Shown: one piece after another, positions 23,644-32,018 of the stretch
Layout of the letters: the number at the start of each line of letters is the position of its first letter
Numbering within the stretch: the first letter of the stretch is position 1
Program-made: the position numbers and the translations under genes
The notes under the pieces: model-generated
Database searches by the model: none
Told to the model about the DNA's origin: nothing
What the model saw: the letters and a program-made list of their open reading frames with translations, nothing else
Source: an uncultured Erysipelotrichaceae bacterium
Lineage (GTDB): Bacteria; Bacillota_I; Bacilli_A; RF39; UBA660
Length of the DNA stretch: 32,141 nt
NCBI GenBank assembly: GCA_902783315.1
Contig: CACZQK010000037.1
Coordinates: 1 to 32,141 of the forward strand
Reading direction: 5' to 3'

Positions 23644-24393
23644 TTAATAACAGTCCCAATCAACAATGGCTTTTTCAAAATTTTCAGATTTTATATCATC
23701 TTTTGAAATAAAGGAAAAGATTATCCCACTATCTCCTATCATAATACCATTTCCTAAATTACTGTCAATTTTTATAAGACATTCTGTAGTATCTTCTGCT
23801 CCTTTAATAGGCCTTGGATCCATTTGAGTAAAATCTGCATAGCCGCCTATATTTCCAGGAAAAACATTTAGACCATCCAATTCAGTATAAAAGTCCCTGC
23901 CATTCTCTTCAAAAAATTTTTCTATGTCATCCACTTCAACTTTAGCAAGTTCTTTAATTGCTTCTCTCATTAAATTGAAAGAATTATAATTTGAAATTGG
24001 CATGTGTTCTATATCTTTTTTTAGCCGTATCTTTAAAGGCTTTTCATAGATATAATTTTTCATGTTAATTTCTTTTAAATCTTGTTGGTTTTCAGTAATC
24101 TTTTTAAAATATTTTACTTTATAATCACAAGGCCAACTACATTCTCTATCAATAAATATTTCTAAAATCCCTTCTTGTGGATAATTTTCTAGTTTTATAT
24201 TTTTTAAATTTATTTGAATAAGTAAAATCATAGGATTATTATTTCTATCTGTAGGATATTCTTCTCCAATTGGAAAATAGGGAATTCCTCCTATCTTGTC
24301 ATCCATTATATCAGGGTATCCATCCTCAATTTCAATTCTATAGCATTCTTTAGCTGTTTTTTCTTTATATAACTTTATTATTTCTTCTATCAT
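23644..24393 (-). CDS. YwqG-like DUF1963 protein
   Basis: This 249-residue protein has the DUF1963/YwqG pattern: an N-terminal GGIPYFPIGEEYP, then LLIQINL, a central GGYADFTQMDPR and the terminal GNGIMIGDSGIIFSFI followed by AIVDWDCY. The family is common in Bacilli and other bacteria, and a structure exists for YwqG, but no biochemical role is established. The C-terminal GD-x-G-(I/V)-x-x-F-(F/I) motif is the most diagnostic. It is in the middle of the co-oriented run; the Nudix gene begins 14 bases later and the HD gene ends 30 bases earlier. No odd features apart from that overlap of alternative starts. Confidence 0.85.
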   Translation of the reverse strand: MIEEIIKLYKEKTAKECYRIEIEDGYPDIMDDKIGGIPYFPIGEEYPTDRNNNPMILLIQINLKNIKLENYPQEGILEIFIDRECSWPCDYKVKYFKKITENQQDLKEINMKNYIYEKPLKIRLKKDIEHMPISNYNSFNLMREAIKELAKVEVDDIEKFFEENGRDFYTELDGLNVFPGNIGGYADFTQMDPRPIKGAEDTTECLIKIDSNLGNGIMIGDSGIIFSFISKDDIKSENFEKAIVDWDCY

Positions 24394-24423
24394 ATTTATT
24401 GCCTCATTTCTTATTTTTATTTA

Positions 24424-25485
24424 TTAATATGGGATAAATTCAAAATCAAAGTATGTATAGTAACCTCCTTTTGGTAATTTTAGATAGTTATCTATACATT
24501 CTTTTGCCTTTGCAGATACATCATAGATTCTTTCAGCGGTATTATTTTCTATTACAAGTGGGTTTACATATCTTATCTTGGATTTTACATTGGTAAAGTA
24601 TTTACCATCAATTTTCATTTCACTTTTAAATACTTTATCACAATTCGAAAAAGTTTCCCAGGCATTTTTTAAATATTGGTCATCACAGTTTTTGAATTTA
24701 TTGATTATTTCTTTCTCACTTAATGAATATAAATCATCTATATCCAATTTATTAATTTTATTTACTGATTTGCACATATCAGCTATAAATTGCATTACTA
24801 CTCTATCTTTATCACATACCCAAATTGGCCATAATTCAGATATAATTTGAATAAATTCTTCACATATTATTTTATCTTTGAAAGCCAATTCATCTACTCC
24901 TTGTTCGTTTTTTGTTACTATGACGTTAGAGTAGATTTTTCTTATCTTATCAAGTTCCCATACTCGATGAAGGGTTAATCCACTGGAAAAAGTTGATTCA
25001 AATCTATCGGCAGATAGCTGTGGTGTTTCATTATCAGCAATTGGATATATTTTATAATCTGATACTTCTTCTAACTTTATATTATCTCTATCCAATAAAG
25101 CCATTATGTCTTTTGAGTTTTTAATAATATCAGTCGTTCTTTCTTCTGTTGACTCTTGTTTTTCAGAGTCTCCATTCATAAAATCTATGCAATGCTTAAA
25201 AGCTGGGGTTGCTATATCGTGAAATAGACCTGCTAAAGTTTGCTTTTTATCATGGGTAAAGTTCCAAATTATAAGGGCTACTCCAACACTATGGTCTAAA
25301 TTAGAATACCAATATCTAACATTAAAGCATTTGGAATAGTCTTTTCCACAACTTAGGCTAATTTTGTTTATTCTTTGCATTTCTTTTGTAGCAATATAAT
25401 CTTCTAACCATTCAGGAAATTCATTTGATAAAATTTTAAAATATTCTTTTACTTCCTTATTTAGTTGCTTAAAATACTTTCCCAT
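24424..25485 (-). CDS. HD-domain phosphohydrolase
   Basis: This 353-residue protein has the HD metal motif H-x(n)-HD: H65 in LDHSVGVAL, the HD dyad H89-D90 in LFHDIATPAFKH, and an Asp/Glu-rich segment following it (DFMNGDSEKQES). The spacing places it in the family of HD hydrolases similar to dGTP triphosphohydrolases and nucleotidases, but no helix or motif specific to dGTPases is seen. The rest is helical. A divalent metal-dependent phosphohydrolase acting on a nucleotide is the best guess. ASCH and two Nudix genes lie nearby, which fits nucleotide clean-up. ATG preceded by AAAGG. Confidence 0.8.
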   Translation of the reverse strand: MGKYFKQLNKEVKEYFKILSNEFPEWLEDYIATKEMQRINKISLSCGKDYSKCFNVRYWYSNLDHSVGVALIIWNFTHDKKQTLAGLFHDIATPAFKHCIDFMNGDSEKQESTEERTTDIIKNSKDIMALLDRDNIKLEEVSDYKIYPIADNETPQLSADRFESTFSSGLTLHRVWELDKIRKIYSNVIVTKNEQGVDELAFKDKIICEEFIQIISELWPIWVCDKDRVVMQFIADMCKSVNKINKLDIDDLYSLSEKEIINKFKNCDDQYLKNAWETFSNCDKVFKSEMKIDGKYFTNVKSKIRYVNPLVIENNTAERIYDVSAKAKECIDNYLKLPKGGYYTYFDFEFIPY

Positions 25486-25518
25486 AAATATTACCTTTCA
25501 TAATAATAAATATATTTT

Positions 25519-25911
25519 TTATTTGTAATTCCAAATACCTAAGTGTCCTTTAGCAGGAATTGGGTTGTCCAATATCTCGATATTTTTTAAAATCCATGCA
25601 TATCGACCTAAGGCGTATATACCAGATATATATTCATTCTTATTTTCCTTTACTTGATTTATAAAAGAATCTGTCATTTCTATGCAATCAATTAAATCAC
25701 AAGAACAAATAATTTTACCATAATTTAATTCATCTATATTTATTAAAGACATTAATTCTTTGTTGTCTTTAAAACTTTTTGGTATTTTTGTAGAACTAGC
25801 ATGAATATATAATTTACCTCTGTATTTTGTTTTCCAACTTCTTGTTTCAATGGTTTTTATACCATTTTTTATTAAAGTTGCATAAGGCTCAGTTAAACTT
25901 AGTACTTTCAT
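25519..25911 (-). CDS. ASCH domain protein
   Basis: This 130-residue protein has the ASCH fold, with KVLSLTEPYATLIKNGIKTIETRSW near the N-terminus (the GxKxxExR motif), KLYIHASS, a mid segment GKIICSCDLIDC and the terminal KGHLGIWNY. Some ASCH proteins (YqfB) hydrolyse N4-acetylcytidine, and others are thought to bind RNA. The start is the ATG at 25911 following AAAAGGAG; an upstream ATG at 25956 would add 15 residues with no support. It is followed by the HD gene at 33 bases. Confidence 0.88.
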   Translation of the reverse strand: MKVLSLTEPYATLIKNGIKTIETRSWKTKYRGKLYIHASSTKIPKSFKDNKELMSLINIDELNYGKIICSCDLIDCIEMTDSFINQVKENKNEYISGIYALGRYAWILKNIEILDNPIPAKGHLGIWNYK

Positions 25912-25956
25912 TTTTTCTCCTTTTCTTTGCTGCATGCAAATAATAAAATAAGTCAT

Positions 25957-26115
25957 TTAGACATTATTACATTGCTGCTTTAAAGTAAAGCATCCATCAA
26001 CAACTAAAGCTTGTCCTGTTGTGTATGAAGATTCATCTAATAAAAAAAATTATGGAATCGGCAATTTCTTTCGGTTTATCATTTTTTAATAAAACTATTA
26101 TATATTTTTGATATA
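25957..26115 (-). pseudogene. Remnant of a short-chain dehydrogenase (C-terminal fragment)
   Basis: After the Nudix stop the minus strand reads KNDKPKEIADSIIF, then in another frame LLDESSYTTGQALVVDG, ending at TAA 25959-25957. The wording (K-P-x-E-I-A-D, T-T-G-Q, V-V-D-G) is the conserved end of SDR/3-oxoacyl-ACP reductase-like enzymes. A run of eight T (one too many) shifts the frame, and everything before KNDKP is missing, so this is a decayed gene. It contains no start. Confidence 0.75.
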
Positions 26116-26116
26116 G

Positions 26117-26596
26117 CTATTCATTTATAGCATTGTTTAACATTCTTCGGTGATTATCAAAGATATCTAAACTATCTACCTCATTTTCTTTTATCCAAAT
26201 ACATTCGTGTTCTTCTTTTTCTAAGTCTGCTATATCCACTTTCTCTTTTGAATTTAACGTTACTAAAAAAGGATAATATGTAGCTTCACGATTCTGATGT
26301 TTGTGTTCAACAAAAAATCTAAAAATATTAATGCAATCTATTGGAGTTATAGAATCTATATCTAAATATCCTGTTTCTTCAAGGACCTCCCTTTTTACAG
26401 CATCCACCATATTTTCTCCTTTTTCTATGCCACCAGTTACTAACGACTTACTATAATTTACATTATTATATTTTAGTAATAAGTATTCCTCTTGATATTT
26501 TATAATGGCTGCTATATTATCTCTTTTAACAAAGTCAAATCCTTCTCTTGGAGCATATTCTCCTTGTTCATCATATGTAAATACTATATTTCCCAT
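26117..26596 (-). CDS. Nudix hydrolase (second)
   Basis: This 159-residue protein carries an intact Nudix box: GGIEKGE, then seven residues, then REVLEETGY. The segment AAIIKYQEEYLLLKY leads into it, and the C-terminal helices are short. This is an ADP-ribose/NTP-type small Nudix, but the substrate is not readable. It is not close to the other Nudix enzyme in sequence. ATG with AAGGAT upstream. A TATAAT lies at about 26635-26640 without a good -35. The SDR remnant follows directly at its stop. Confidence 0.87.
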   Translation of the reverse strand: MGNIVFTYDEQGEYAPREGFDFVKRDNIAAIIKYQEEYLLLKYNNVNYSKSLVTGGIEKGENMVDAVKREVLEETGYLDIDSITPIDCINIFRFFVEHKHQNREATYYPFLVTLNSKEKVDIADLEKEEHECIWIKENEVDSLDIFDNHRRMLNNAINE

Positions 26597-26684
26597 TGAT
26601 TAACTATCCTTTCTTTCATTTAACTAATTAAATTATAATATATTTTTCGGATTTATCTTGAAAATTAATGCTGTCCAAATTGTT

Positions 26685-27797
26685 TTAATCACTAATGTCT
26701 ATATCTAAAGTAATACTAATTTTATAATCTTTATATTTATTTTGAATCTCATCAAATATTTCTAAATAGACTTCTTTCCTATTTTTTATTTTAAAATCGA
26801 TGATTATATCAAAGCTTATTATTTTATCCTCTTCATTAAAATAGAATCCATGCATTTGTAATATTCCTTTATGGGAAAAGACCATATCTTGTATTTCTTT
26901 TTGCAATTTCATTATTTTCTTATCTTTCGTATTTACTGAATAAACTCCAATCGTATGAAGCATTACTCCATATTTTTCCATTATATTTTTTGTAATTCTT
27001 CTCGATATTTTATCAATATCCGCAACTGTTAGTGTATCAGGAACTTCAATATGGACTGAGCCTGAATACTTATCTGGGCCATAGTCATTTAACAATAAGT
27101 CAAATGCTCCTTGAACCTCTTTTTCTTTTATAATGTCTTTTTTTATATTTCTTGCAAGATTACTCTCAATTCTAATCCCTAACATGTTATCTACGGACTC
27201 TTTTATTAATTCTAAGCCTGCTTTAATTATAAATACTGATAGTAATACTCCAACATATGATTCTAAACTAATGTTAAATATTATATAGATAATTGCTGAG
27301 GCTAGTACAGAAATAGAAAGAATCGCATCATTAAAGGCATCTGATCCACTTGCTATTAAAGAGTTCGAATTAACTTGTTTTCCTTTTGTTTTAACATAAA
27401 TTCCTAATATAAACTTAATTATAATACCTGCAACCAGTATTACTAAAGTACTTGTACTATAATCTACTGATTCTGGATGTATTATCTTCTTTATTGATTC
27501 TACTAGAGCAGTAATACCTGCATATAAAACTATTGCTGATACAATTAATGAGGTCATATATTCAATTCTTCCATAACCATATGGGTGCTTTTTATCAGGA
27601 CCTTTGGCAGCTAGTTTTGTTCCAATTATTGTAATAATACTTGATAAAGCATCACTTAAATTGTTAACTGCATCAGATATAATTGCTACGGAATTAGCTA
27701 CTAGTCCAACAAAGGCTTTAAAAGTTGCTAAAACTATATTTGAAGCAATACTAATTATGCTTGCTTTAATTATTGTTTTTTCACGATTATTCTTCAT
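26685..27797 (-). CDS. Cation diffusion facilitator exporter, Mn-type metal site
   Basis: This 370-residue CDF transporter has six membrane helices in the first 200 residues and a soluble C-terminal domain. Helix 2 carries SDAVNNLSDA with N45 and D49, and helix 5 GSDAFNDA with D153 and D157. An N-D/D-D site instead of H-D/D-H is the pattern of Mn exporters such as MntE. The loop KKHPYGYGRIEY is the family motif before helix 3. The C-terminal part is longer than the usual MntE and has a second ferredoxin-like stretch (from about 290). It follows the glutathione peroxidase by 15 bases, so Mn homeostasis and peroxide defence appear coupled. A downstream terminator is not evident. Confidence 0.88.
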   Translation of the reverse strand: MKNNREKTIIKASIISIASNIVLATFKAFVGLVANSVAIISDAVNNLSDALSSIITIIGTKLAAKGPDKKHPYGYGRIEYMTSLIVSAIVLYAGITALVESIKKIIHPESVDYSTSTLVILVAGIIIKFILGIYVKTKGKQVNSNSLIASGSDAFNDAILSISVLASAIIYIIFNISLESYVGVLLSVFIIKAGLELIKESVDNMLGIRIESNLARNIKKDIIKEKEVQGAFDLLLNDYGPDKYSGSVHIEVPDTLTVADIDKISRRITKNIMEKYGVMLHTIGVYSVNTKDKKIMKLQKEIQDMVFSHKGILQMHGFYFNEEDKIISFDIIIDFKIKNRKEVYLEIFDEIQNKYKDYKISITLDIDISD

Positions 27798-27812
27798 TTA
27801 ATCATCCTCTAA

Positions 27813-28352
27813 TTAAATTAATTCTTTGATTTTATCTTCCATATCTTCTGGTTTATATGTTGGAGAGTATCTTCCTACTATATTGCCATTTCTATCCACT
27901 AGAAATTTAGTGAAATTCCATTTTATATCATTTTTTTTCTTACATGATTGGCTTATTTTTTCTATTGCTTTCATTGCCATTTTATTTTTTATTCCTTCAA
28001 TAGTATCTTCTGAAATAGAATTCTTTAAAAATGTATATAATGGTGATTCTTTTTCTCCATTAACTTCAATTTTAGCAAATTGGTCAAAAGATGTATTGTA
28101 TCTTAAAGTGCAAAATTCATGTATTTCATCATCTGTTCCAGGGGCTTGATTTCCAAATTGATTACATGGAAAATCTAATATTTCTAATCCCTTATCATGA
28201 TATTCATTGTATAGTTTTTCTAACCCTTCATATTGAGGAGTAAATCCACATCCAGTAGCTGTATTAACAATTATTAAAACTTTTCCTTTAAAACTTTCTA
28301 ACGATACTTCTTCATTACTTCTATTTTTTACTTTTAAATCATATATAGACAT
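27813..28352 (-). CDS. Glutathione peroxidase-like thiol peroxidase
   Basis: This 179-residue enzyme has the three blocks of the family: NTATGCGFTPQ with the catalytic C35, FPCNQFGNQ, and IKWNFTKFLVDRNG. The catalytic residue is Cys, not selenocysteine. Such bacterial enzymes reduce peroxides, usually with thioredoxin rather than glutathione. The position is complete and the length typical. A GGTG ribosome site precedes the ATG, and an extended -10 promoter lies at 28374. Co-transcribed with the CDF transporter. Confidence 0.93.
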   Translation of the reverse strand: MSIYDLKVKNRSNEEVSLESFKGKVLIIVNTATGCGFTPQYEGLEKLYNEYHDKGLEILDFPCNQFGNQAPGTDDEIHEFCTLRYNTSFDQFAKIEVNGEKESPLYTFLKNSISEDTIEGIKNKMAMKAIEKISQSCKKKNDIKWNFTKFLVDRNGNIVGRYSPTYKPEDMEDKIKELI

Positions 28353-28373
28353 AATTCACCAACTTTCAAAATT

Positions 28374-28382
28374 ATTATATCA
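28374..28382 (-). promoter_or_regulatory. Extended -10 promoter of the gpx-CDF operon
   Basis: TGATATAAT on the minus strand lies about 22 bases before the gpx ATG, the same nine bases as before ftsE and the ABC exporter. No convincing -35 is present. Confidence 0.5.
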
Positions 28383-28440
28383 TGTATAATGTTAAGCATA
28401 AAGATTTGTTTTTTCAACTTTTGTTAATTCCTTGGATTAT

Positions 28441-28497
28441 TCATTTTTTTCCTTTTCTTAACTCTACAATAAGCTTGCCTATGTTTTCTTGATTCAT
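28441..28497 (-). pseudogene. Remnant of an XRE-type HTH gene (N-terminus only)
   Basis: An ATG at 28497 opens 18 codons that read MNQENIGKLIVELRKGKK and then stop. This is the usual opening of XRE regulators, with the first helix and the start of the second. Nothing matching the rest follows in any frame, and no ribosome site is visible. An overlapping 41-codon frame (28533-28408) is basic and unsupported. The rest of the space to 28590 holds no gene. Confidence 0.45.
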
Positions 28498-28593
28498 AAT
28501 TATTATTTTTTTCGTGATTCACTATATCAGAAGTATTAAGAGCATTCATACAAGACGTATCGTTTAGCTTATATATTTATTTTATCAAATTAT

Positions 28594-28625
28594 CAAAAAA
28601 AAACAGTAGATTTTTTCTACTATTT
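28594..28625 (-). terminator. Terminator of the CPBP protease gene
   Basis: AGTAGA pairs with TCTACT across a 5-base loop, and nine T follow after one G on the minus strand. It lies about 30 bases after the stop codon. Confidence 0.85.
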
Positions 28626-28654
28626 AAATTGAAACATTTTAATATGAGATACTA

Positions 28655-29413
28655 TTAGATAAATATTATCATCAATATATCTGCTATTAAATGGGCTAAG
28701 CCATGGGCAATCATTGCATAGCCAATACCATACTTTCTATACAGATATCCAAATGCTAACCCTATGCCACCATTAAATACGAAACATCTAATAATTATTA
28801 CTGTTGTTAACGTCGTCATAGTAGCTGTTGATGGAAGATGCCCTGCTGCAAAAAGTAATGCAGATGTAATATTGCCAACAAGAAAAACTAAAGTAGGTAT
28901 TTCTTGTTTATTTTTACAGAACATCTTAGAAAGAATGAATATTATTAATGACATAAAGAATAATCTCATCATTACTTCTTCAATAATTCCACCGGCTAAT
29001 AATCCACCAATCATTTTATAAATTGTAGGTTTTTCTAGGTATTGTTCCATTACCCAATTATTTAATGGGCCAAATATTAATTTATCTCCCGGAAATAAAA
29101 CTAATGCACTAAGAACAGTAGTAATTACTGTTATATAAATAGCTTTTTTATCTATTTTAAACTTCTTCCATAATTTAATCTTTTTAGATAGTATTATACC
29201 AATACTAGCGAGTATTACTCCAAATAGTATCCCATATTGAATAGCTGAAGATAAAGCAACTATTTCTTTTGTTATATCTTGATTTTGTAATTCTTTTAAT
29301 AGTTCTTTAGATAAAGAATCATAACTGTATAATCCAATACAATATCCTCCAATTAGTCCACCAAGTAAGACTAACAATAAAAACTGCCAATTTTCTTTTA
29401 TAAATTTTTTCAT
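28655..29413 (-). CDS. CPBP family intramembrane metalloprotease (Rce1/Abi-like)
   Basis: This 252-residue multi-pass protein has seven to eight helices. The diagnostic motifs are EEVMMR (145-150), FAAGHLP with H192, and HGLAHLIAD (H237, H241), which hold the catalytic Glu pair and His ligands of CPBP proteases. In Bacillota such proteins process prenylated or peptide substrates, act in bacteriocin self-immunity or process regulated membrane proteins; the target here is unknown. The ATG overlaps the stop of a short zinc-ribbon frame by one base and has AGGAG upstream. Confidence 0.88.
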   Translation of the reverse strand: MKKFIKENWQFLLLVLLGGLIGGYCIGLYSYDSLSKELLKELQNQDITKEIVALSSAIQYGILFGVILASIGIILSKKIKLWKKFKIDKKAIYITVITTVLSALVLFPGDKLIFGPLNNWVMEQYLEKPTIYKMIGGLLAGGIIEEVMMRLFFMSLIIFILSKMFCKNKQEIPTLVFLVGNITSALLFAAGHLPSTATMTTLTTVIIIRCFVFNGGIGLAFGYLYRKYGIGYAMIAHGLAHLIADILMIIFI

Positions 29414-29508
29414 TATTTCTCCTTTTTACTCATAACTTTTTTAGCCATTGATTTTTTACCACATTTAGGACATTTTTGGTATCTAGAGGTCCCCATATGA
29501 GGAACCAT
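29413..29508 (-). pseudogene. Short zinc-ribbon remnant coupled to the CPBP gene
   Basis: The frame from the ATG at 29508 reads 31 codons, MVPHMGTSRYQKCPKCGKKS and then a basic tail, ending at TAA which overlaps the CPBP start (TAATG). The PHMGTSRYxKCPKCGKKS segment resembles the second zinc-binding half of small zinc-ribbon proteins; the first CxxC half is absent and a stop lies 9 codons upstream. No ribosome site precedes the ATG. It is either a decayed N-terminally truncated gene or a very small real protein whose translation feeds the protease. Confidence 0.5.
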
Positions 29509-29584
29509 TAATAATTTGAGTGATATTATTTTTTATCAATAACTTGCGAATAAGTTGAAATTAATGCTAATCTTTGTAAGATTG

Positions 29585-31996
29585 TTAACAAATAATATTG
29601 ATTATTTTGCCTTTGATATAAATAACTTTTTTAATATCATTTTTAATCAAGTCAGAGTATTCTGATCTAATTATTTTAATAATTTCGTTTTCGTCTTCAA
29701 TGTTTGAATTAACTAAAATTGTTTTCTTCATTTTACCATTAATTTGAATTGGTAGATTTATTTCATTTCTTTTTAGATATTTATCATCATATTTTGGCCA
29801 TTCATCATCAATGATATTTCTACCGAATACTATTTCATATATTTCACTAGTGATATGCGGAGCAAGTGGATTAAGTAGAATAAGAAATATTCTAAATTCT
29901 TCTTTGGTAATAAATTTGTCTTTCTTTATCACATTAATAAATGTCATGAATGCTGCTATTGCAGTATTCAATTTAAGATTTTCAATGTCTTCAGTTATCT
30001 TTTTGATAAGTCCATTTATTTCATAAATGTGTTCTTCTGATATTCCACCATCTTTAACAATATCTTTCAAATCCCAAACTCTATTAATGAAATTAGTTAT
30101 ACCAGTTATTCCATCATAAGTCCAAGGGGTATTGTCTTCATAACCCCCTAGAAAATGAACATGAAGTCTTGCAGCATCTGCCCCATACTTTTCGATAACT
30201 TCCATAGGGGATACACCATTAGTTGAGCTTTTACTCATTTTTTTACCAGTATCATCTAGTATTAGTCCACTACCCATTTTTCTTATAAATGGATTCCTTG
30301 TAGGTACTGCCCCAATTTCATATAGGAAGTTTTGCCAAAAAAATGCATATAGAACATGTCTTGTTATATGTTCAGTTCCACCTGTATAACAATCAACACT
30401 TCCCCAATATTTTAGTTTTTCAAAATCCGCAAGTGCATTTTCGTTATGTGGATCACAATATCTTAGCCAGTACCAAGATGAACCTGCCCAGTTAGGCATT
30501 GTATCTGTTTCTCTTTTAGCTTCTCCACCACACTTAGGACATTTACAATTAACCCACTCATCTATTTTTGAAAGTGGTGAATTACCAGATTCATTAGGCA
30601 TATAGTCATTTGTTCTTGGTAGTGTTAGTGGTAAATCCGAATCAGGAAGTGGTACAGTTCCACATTTTTCACAGAATACTACCGGGAATGGTTCTCCCCA
30701 ATATCTTTGTCTATTAAATGACCAATCTTGCATTTTATAGTTTATTTGTTTTTTACCAAATCCTAGTTTAATTACTTTATTTATTATTTTTTCTTTAGCT
30801 TCCTTAACAGGTATACCATTAAATTCTTCAGAGTTCATCATTATATCATTATTTTTAATATAATCATATTTTTCATATGCTCGTTTACTTACATCTCCAT
30901 CAATTACTTGAATCATTGGTATATTAAACTTTTTAGCAAATTCATAATCCCTCTCATCATGTGTTGGTACTGCCATTACAATTCCAGTTCCATAATTAGC
31001 TAGGACAAAGTCTGAAATATAAATCGGTACTTTATTACTATTTATAGGATTAATTGCATATATTCCATCAAGTACACAACCAGTTTTTTCTTTTTGATCT
31101 GATATTCTATCTAACTCACTTCTATAAGTTGTTTGTTTTTGATATTCTTTAACTTCCTCATAGTTATTAATTGAATCCTTAAGTTCATCAATTAGTTTAT
31201 GTTCTGGGGCCATTACAAAAAATGTTATTCCATATATTGTTTCAATACATGTTGTAAATATTGATGAAGTTGTAAGCTTTTTACCATCTTTATCAACTAT
31301 ATCAAAACTGATTTCCATTCCTTCACTTTTACCAATCCAGTTTCTTTGAAGTTCTTTTAGATTCTCATTCATATCAATTCTATCAATATTTTCAAGAAGT
31401 TTTTCAGAATATTCTTTCATCTTCAAGAACCATACCCATCTTTCTTCTTGAACAACTTTACCATGACATCTATCACATTCACCACCTTGTGAATCTTCAT
31501 TAGATAGAACTGTCTTACAATTAGGACAGAAATTAACAACACCTTTTTGTTTATATGCTTTACCATTCTCTAGAAACTTTTTAAATATCCATTGTGTCCA
31601 TTTATAATATGATGGATCACTTGTACAAATCGTTCTATCAAAATCAAATGATAATCCAAGTTTTCTGGATTGTTCCATTACATTATCCATACCATTTTTT
31701 ACAAAGTCTTCAGGATTAATACCTGTTTTTATTGCTGCATTTTCTGCAGGAAGACCAAATGCATCTCCACCAATTGGGAAAAGTACATTATATCCTTGTA
31801 GTCTTTTCATTCTTGAAAGTGCATCTGCTGGAACTGTACCTTTCAAGTGTCCCATATGAAGATTACCACTTATATTATAAAATTCATAAAGTACATAGTA
31901 TTTTGGTTTCGTCGGATGGAAATCCACTGCTTTAAAACTCTTTTCATTAAACCATTTATCTTGCCATTTCTTTTCTATTTTTTTAAAATTATACAT
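29585..31996 (-). CDS. leuS: Leucyl-tRNA synthetase, divergent, with degenerate editing motif
   Basis: This 803-residue class I synthetase charges tRNA-Leu. The HIGH box is HMGH (47-50), followed by GDAFGLPAE. A zinc finger (CPNC ... CDRC, about 157-177) and a second CxxC pair near 442-445 are present. The catalytic core has FNRQRYWGEPFP, and KMSKS is at 586-590. The CP1 editing domain is present (about 230-420) and keeps HDERD (346-350), but the near-universal TTRPDT reads TTCIET (248-253). Other near-universal words are also changed: YNISG for PYPSG before HIGH, and GGDAF for GWDAF. It may therefore be the sole but divergent LeuRS or a second, possibly inhibitor-resistant, copy. ATG with AAAGGG upstream. 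A structured leader precedes it. Confidence 0.93.
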   Translation of the reverse strand: MYNFKKIEKKWQDKWFNEKSFKAVDFHPTKPKYYVLYEFYNISGNLHMGHLKGTVPADALSRMKRLQGYNVLFPIGGDAFGLPAENAAIKTGINPEDFVKNGMDNVMEQSRKLGLSFDFDRTICTSDPSYYKWTQWIFKKFLENGKAYKQKGVVNFCPNCKTVLSNEDSQGGECDRCHGKVVQEERWVWFLKMKEYSEKLLENIDRIDMNENLKELQRNWIGKSEGMEISFDIVDKDGKKLTTSSIFTTCIETIYGITFFVMAPEHKLIDELKDSINNYEEVKEYQKQTTYRSELDRISDQKEKTGCVLDGIYAINPINSNKVPIYISDFVLANYGTGIVMAVPTHDERDYEFAKKFNIPMIQVIDGDVSKRAYEKYDYIKNNDIMMNSEEFNGIPVKEAKEKIINKVIKLGFGKKQINYKMQDWSFNRQRYWGEPFPVVFCEKCGTVPLPDSDLPLTLPRTNDYMPNESGNSPLSKIDEWVNCKCPKCGGEAKRETDTMPNWAGSSWYWLRYCDPHNENALADFEKLKYWGSVDCYTGGTEHITRHVLYAFFWQNFLYEIGAVPTRNPFIRKMGSGLILDDTGKKMSKSSTNGVSPMEVIEKYGADAARLHVHFLGGYEDNTPWTYDGITGITNFINRVWDLKDIVKDGGISEEHIYEINGLIKKITEDIENLKLNTAIAAFMTFINVIKKDKFITKEEFRIFLILLNPLAPHITSEIYEIVFGRNIIDDEWPKYDDKYLKRNEINLPIQINGKMKKTILVNSNIEDENEIIKIIRSEYSDLIKNDIKKVIYIKGKIINIIC

Positions 31997-32018
31997 TGTT
32001 TATCACCCTTTCTTAAAC

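Noticed and set aside
28408-28533. A 41-codon basic protein
   Set aside because: No ribosome site and no recognisable features; it overlaps the HTH remnant. Only mentioned as a weak possibility.
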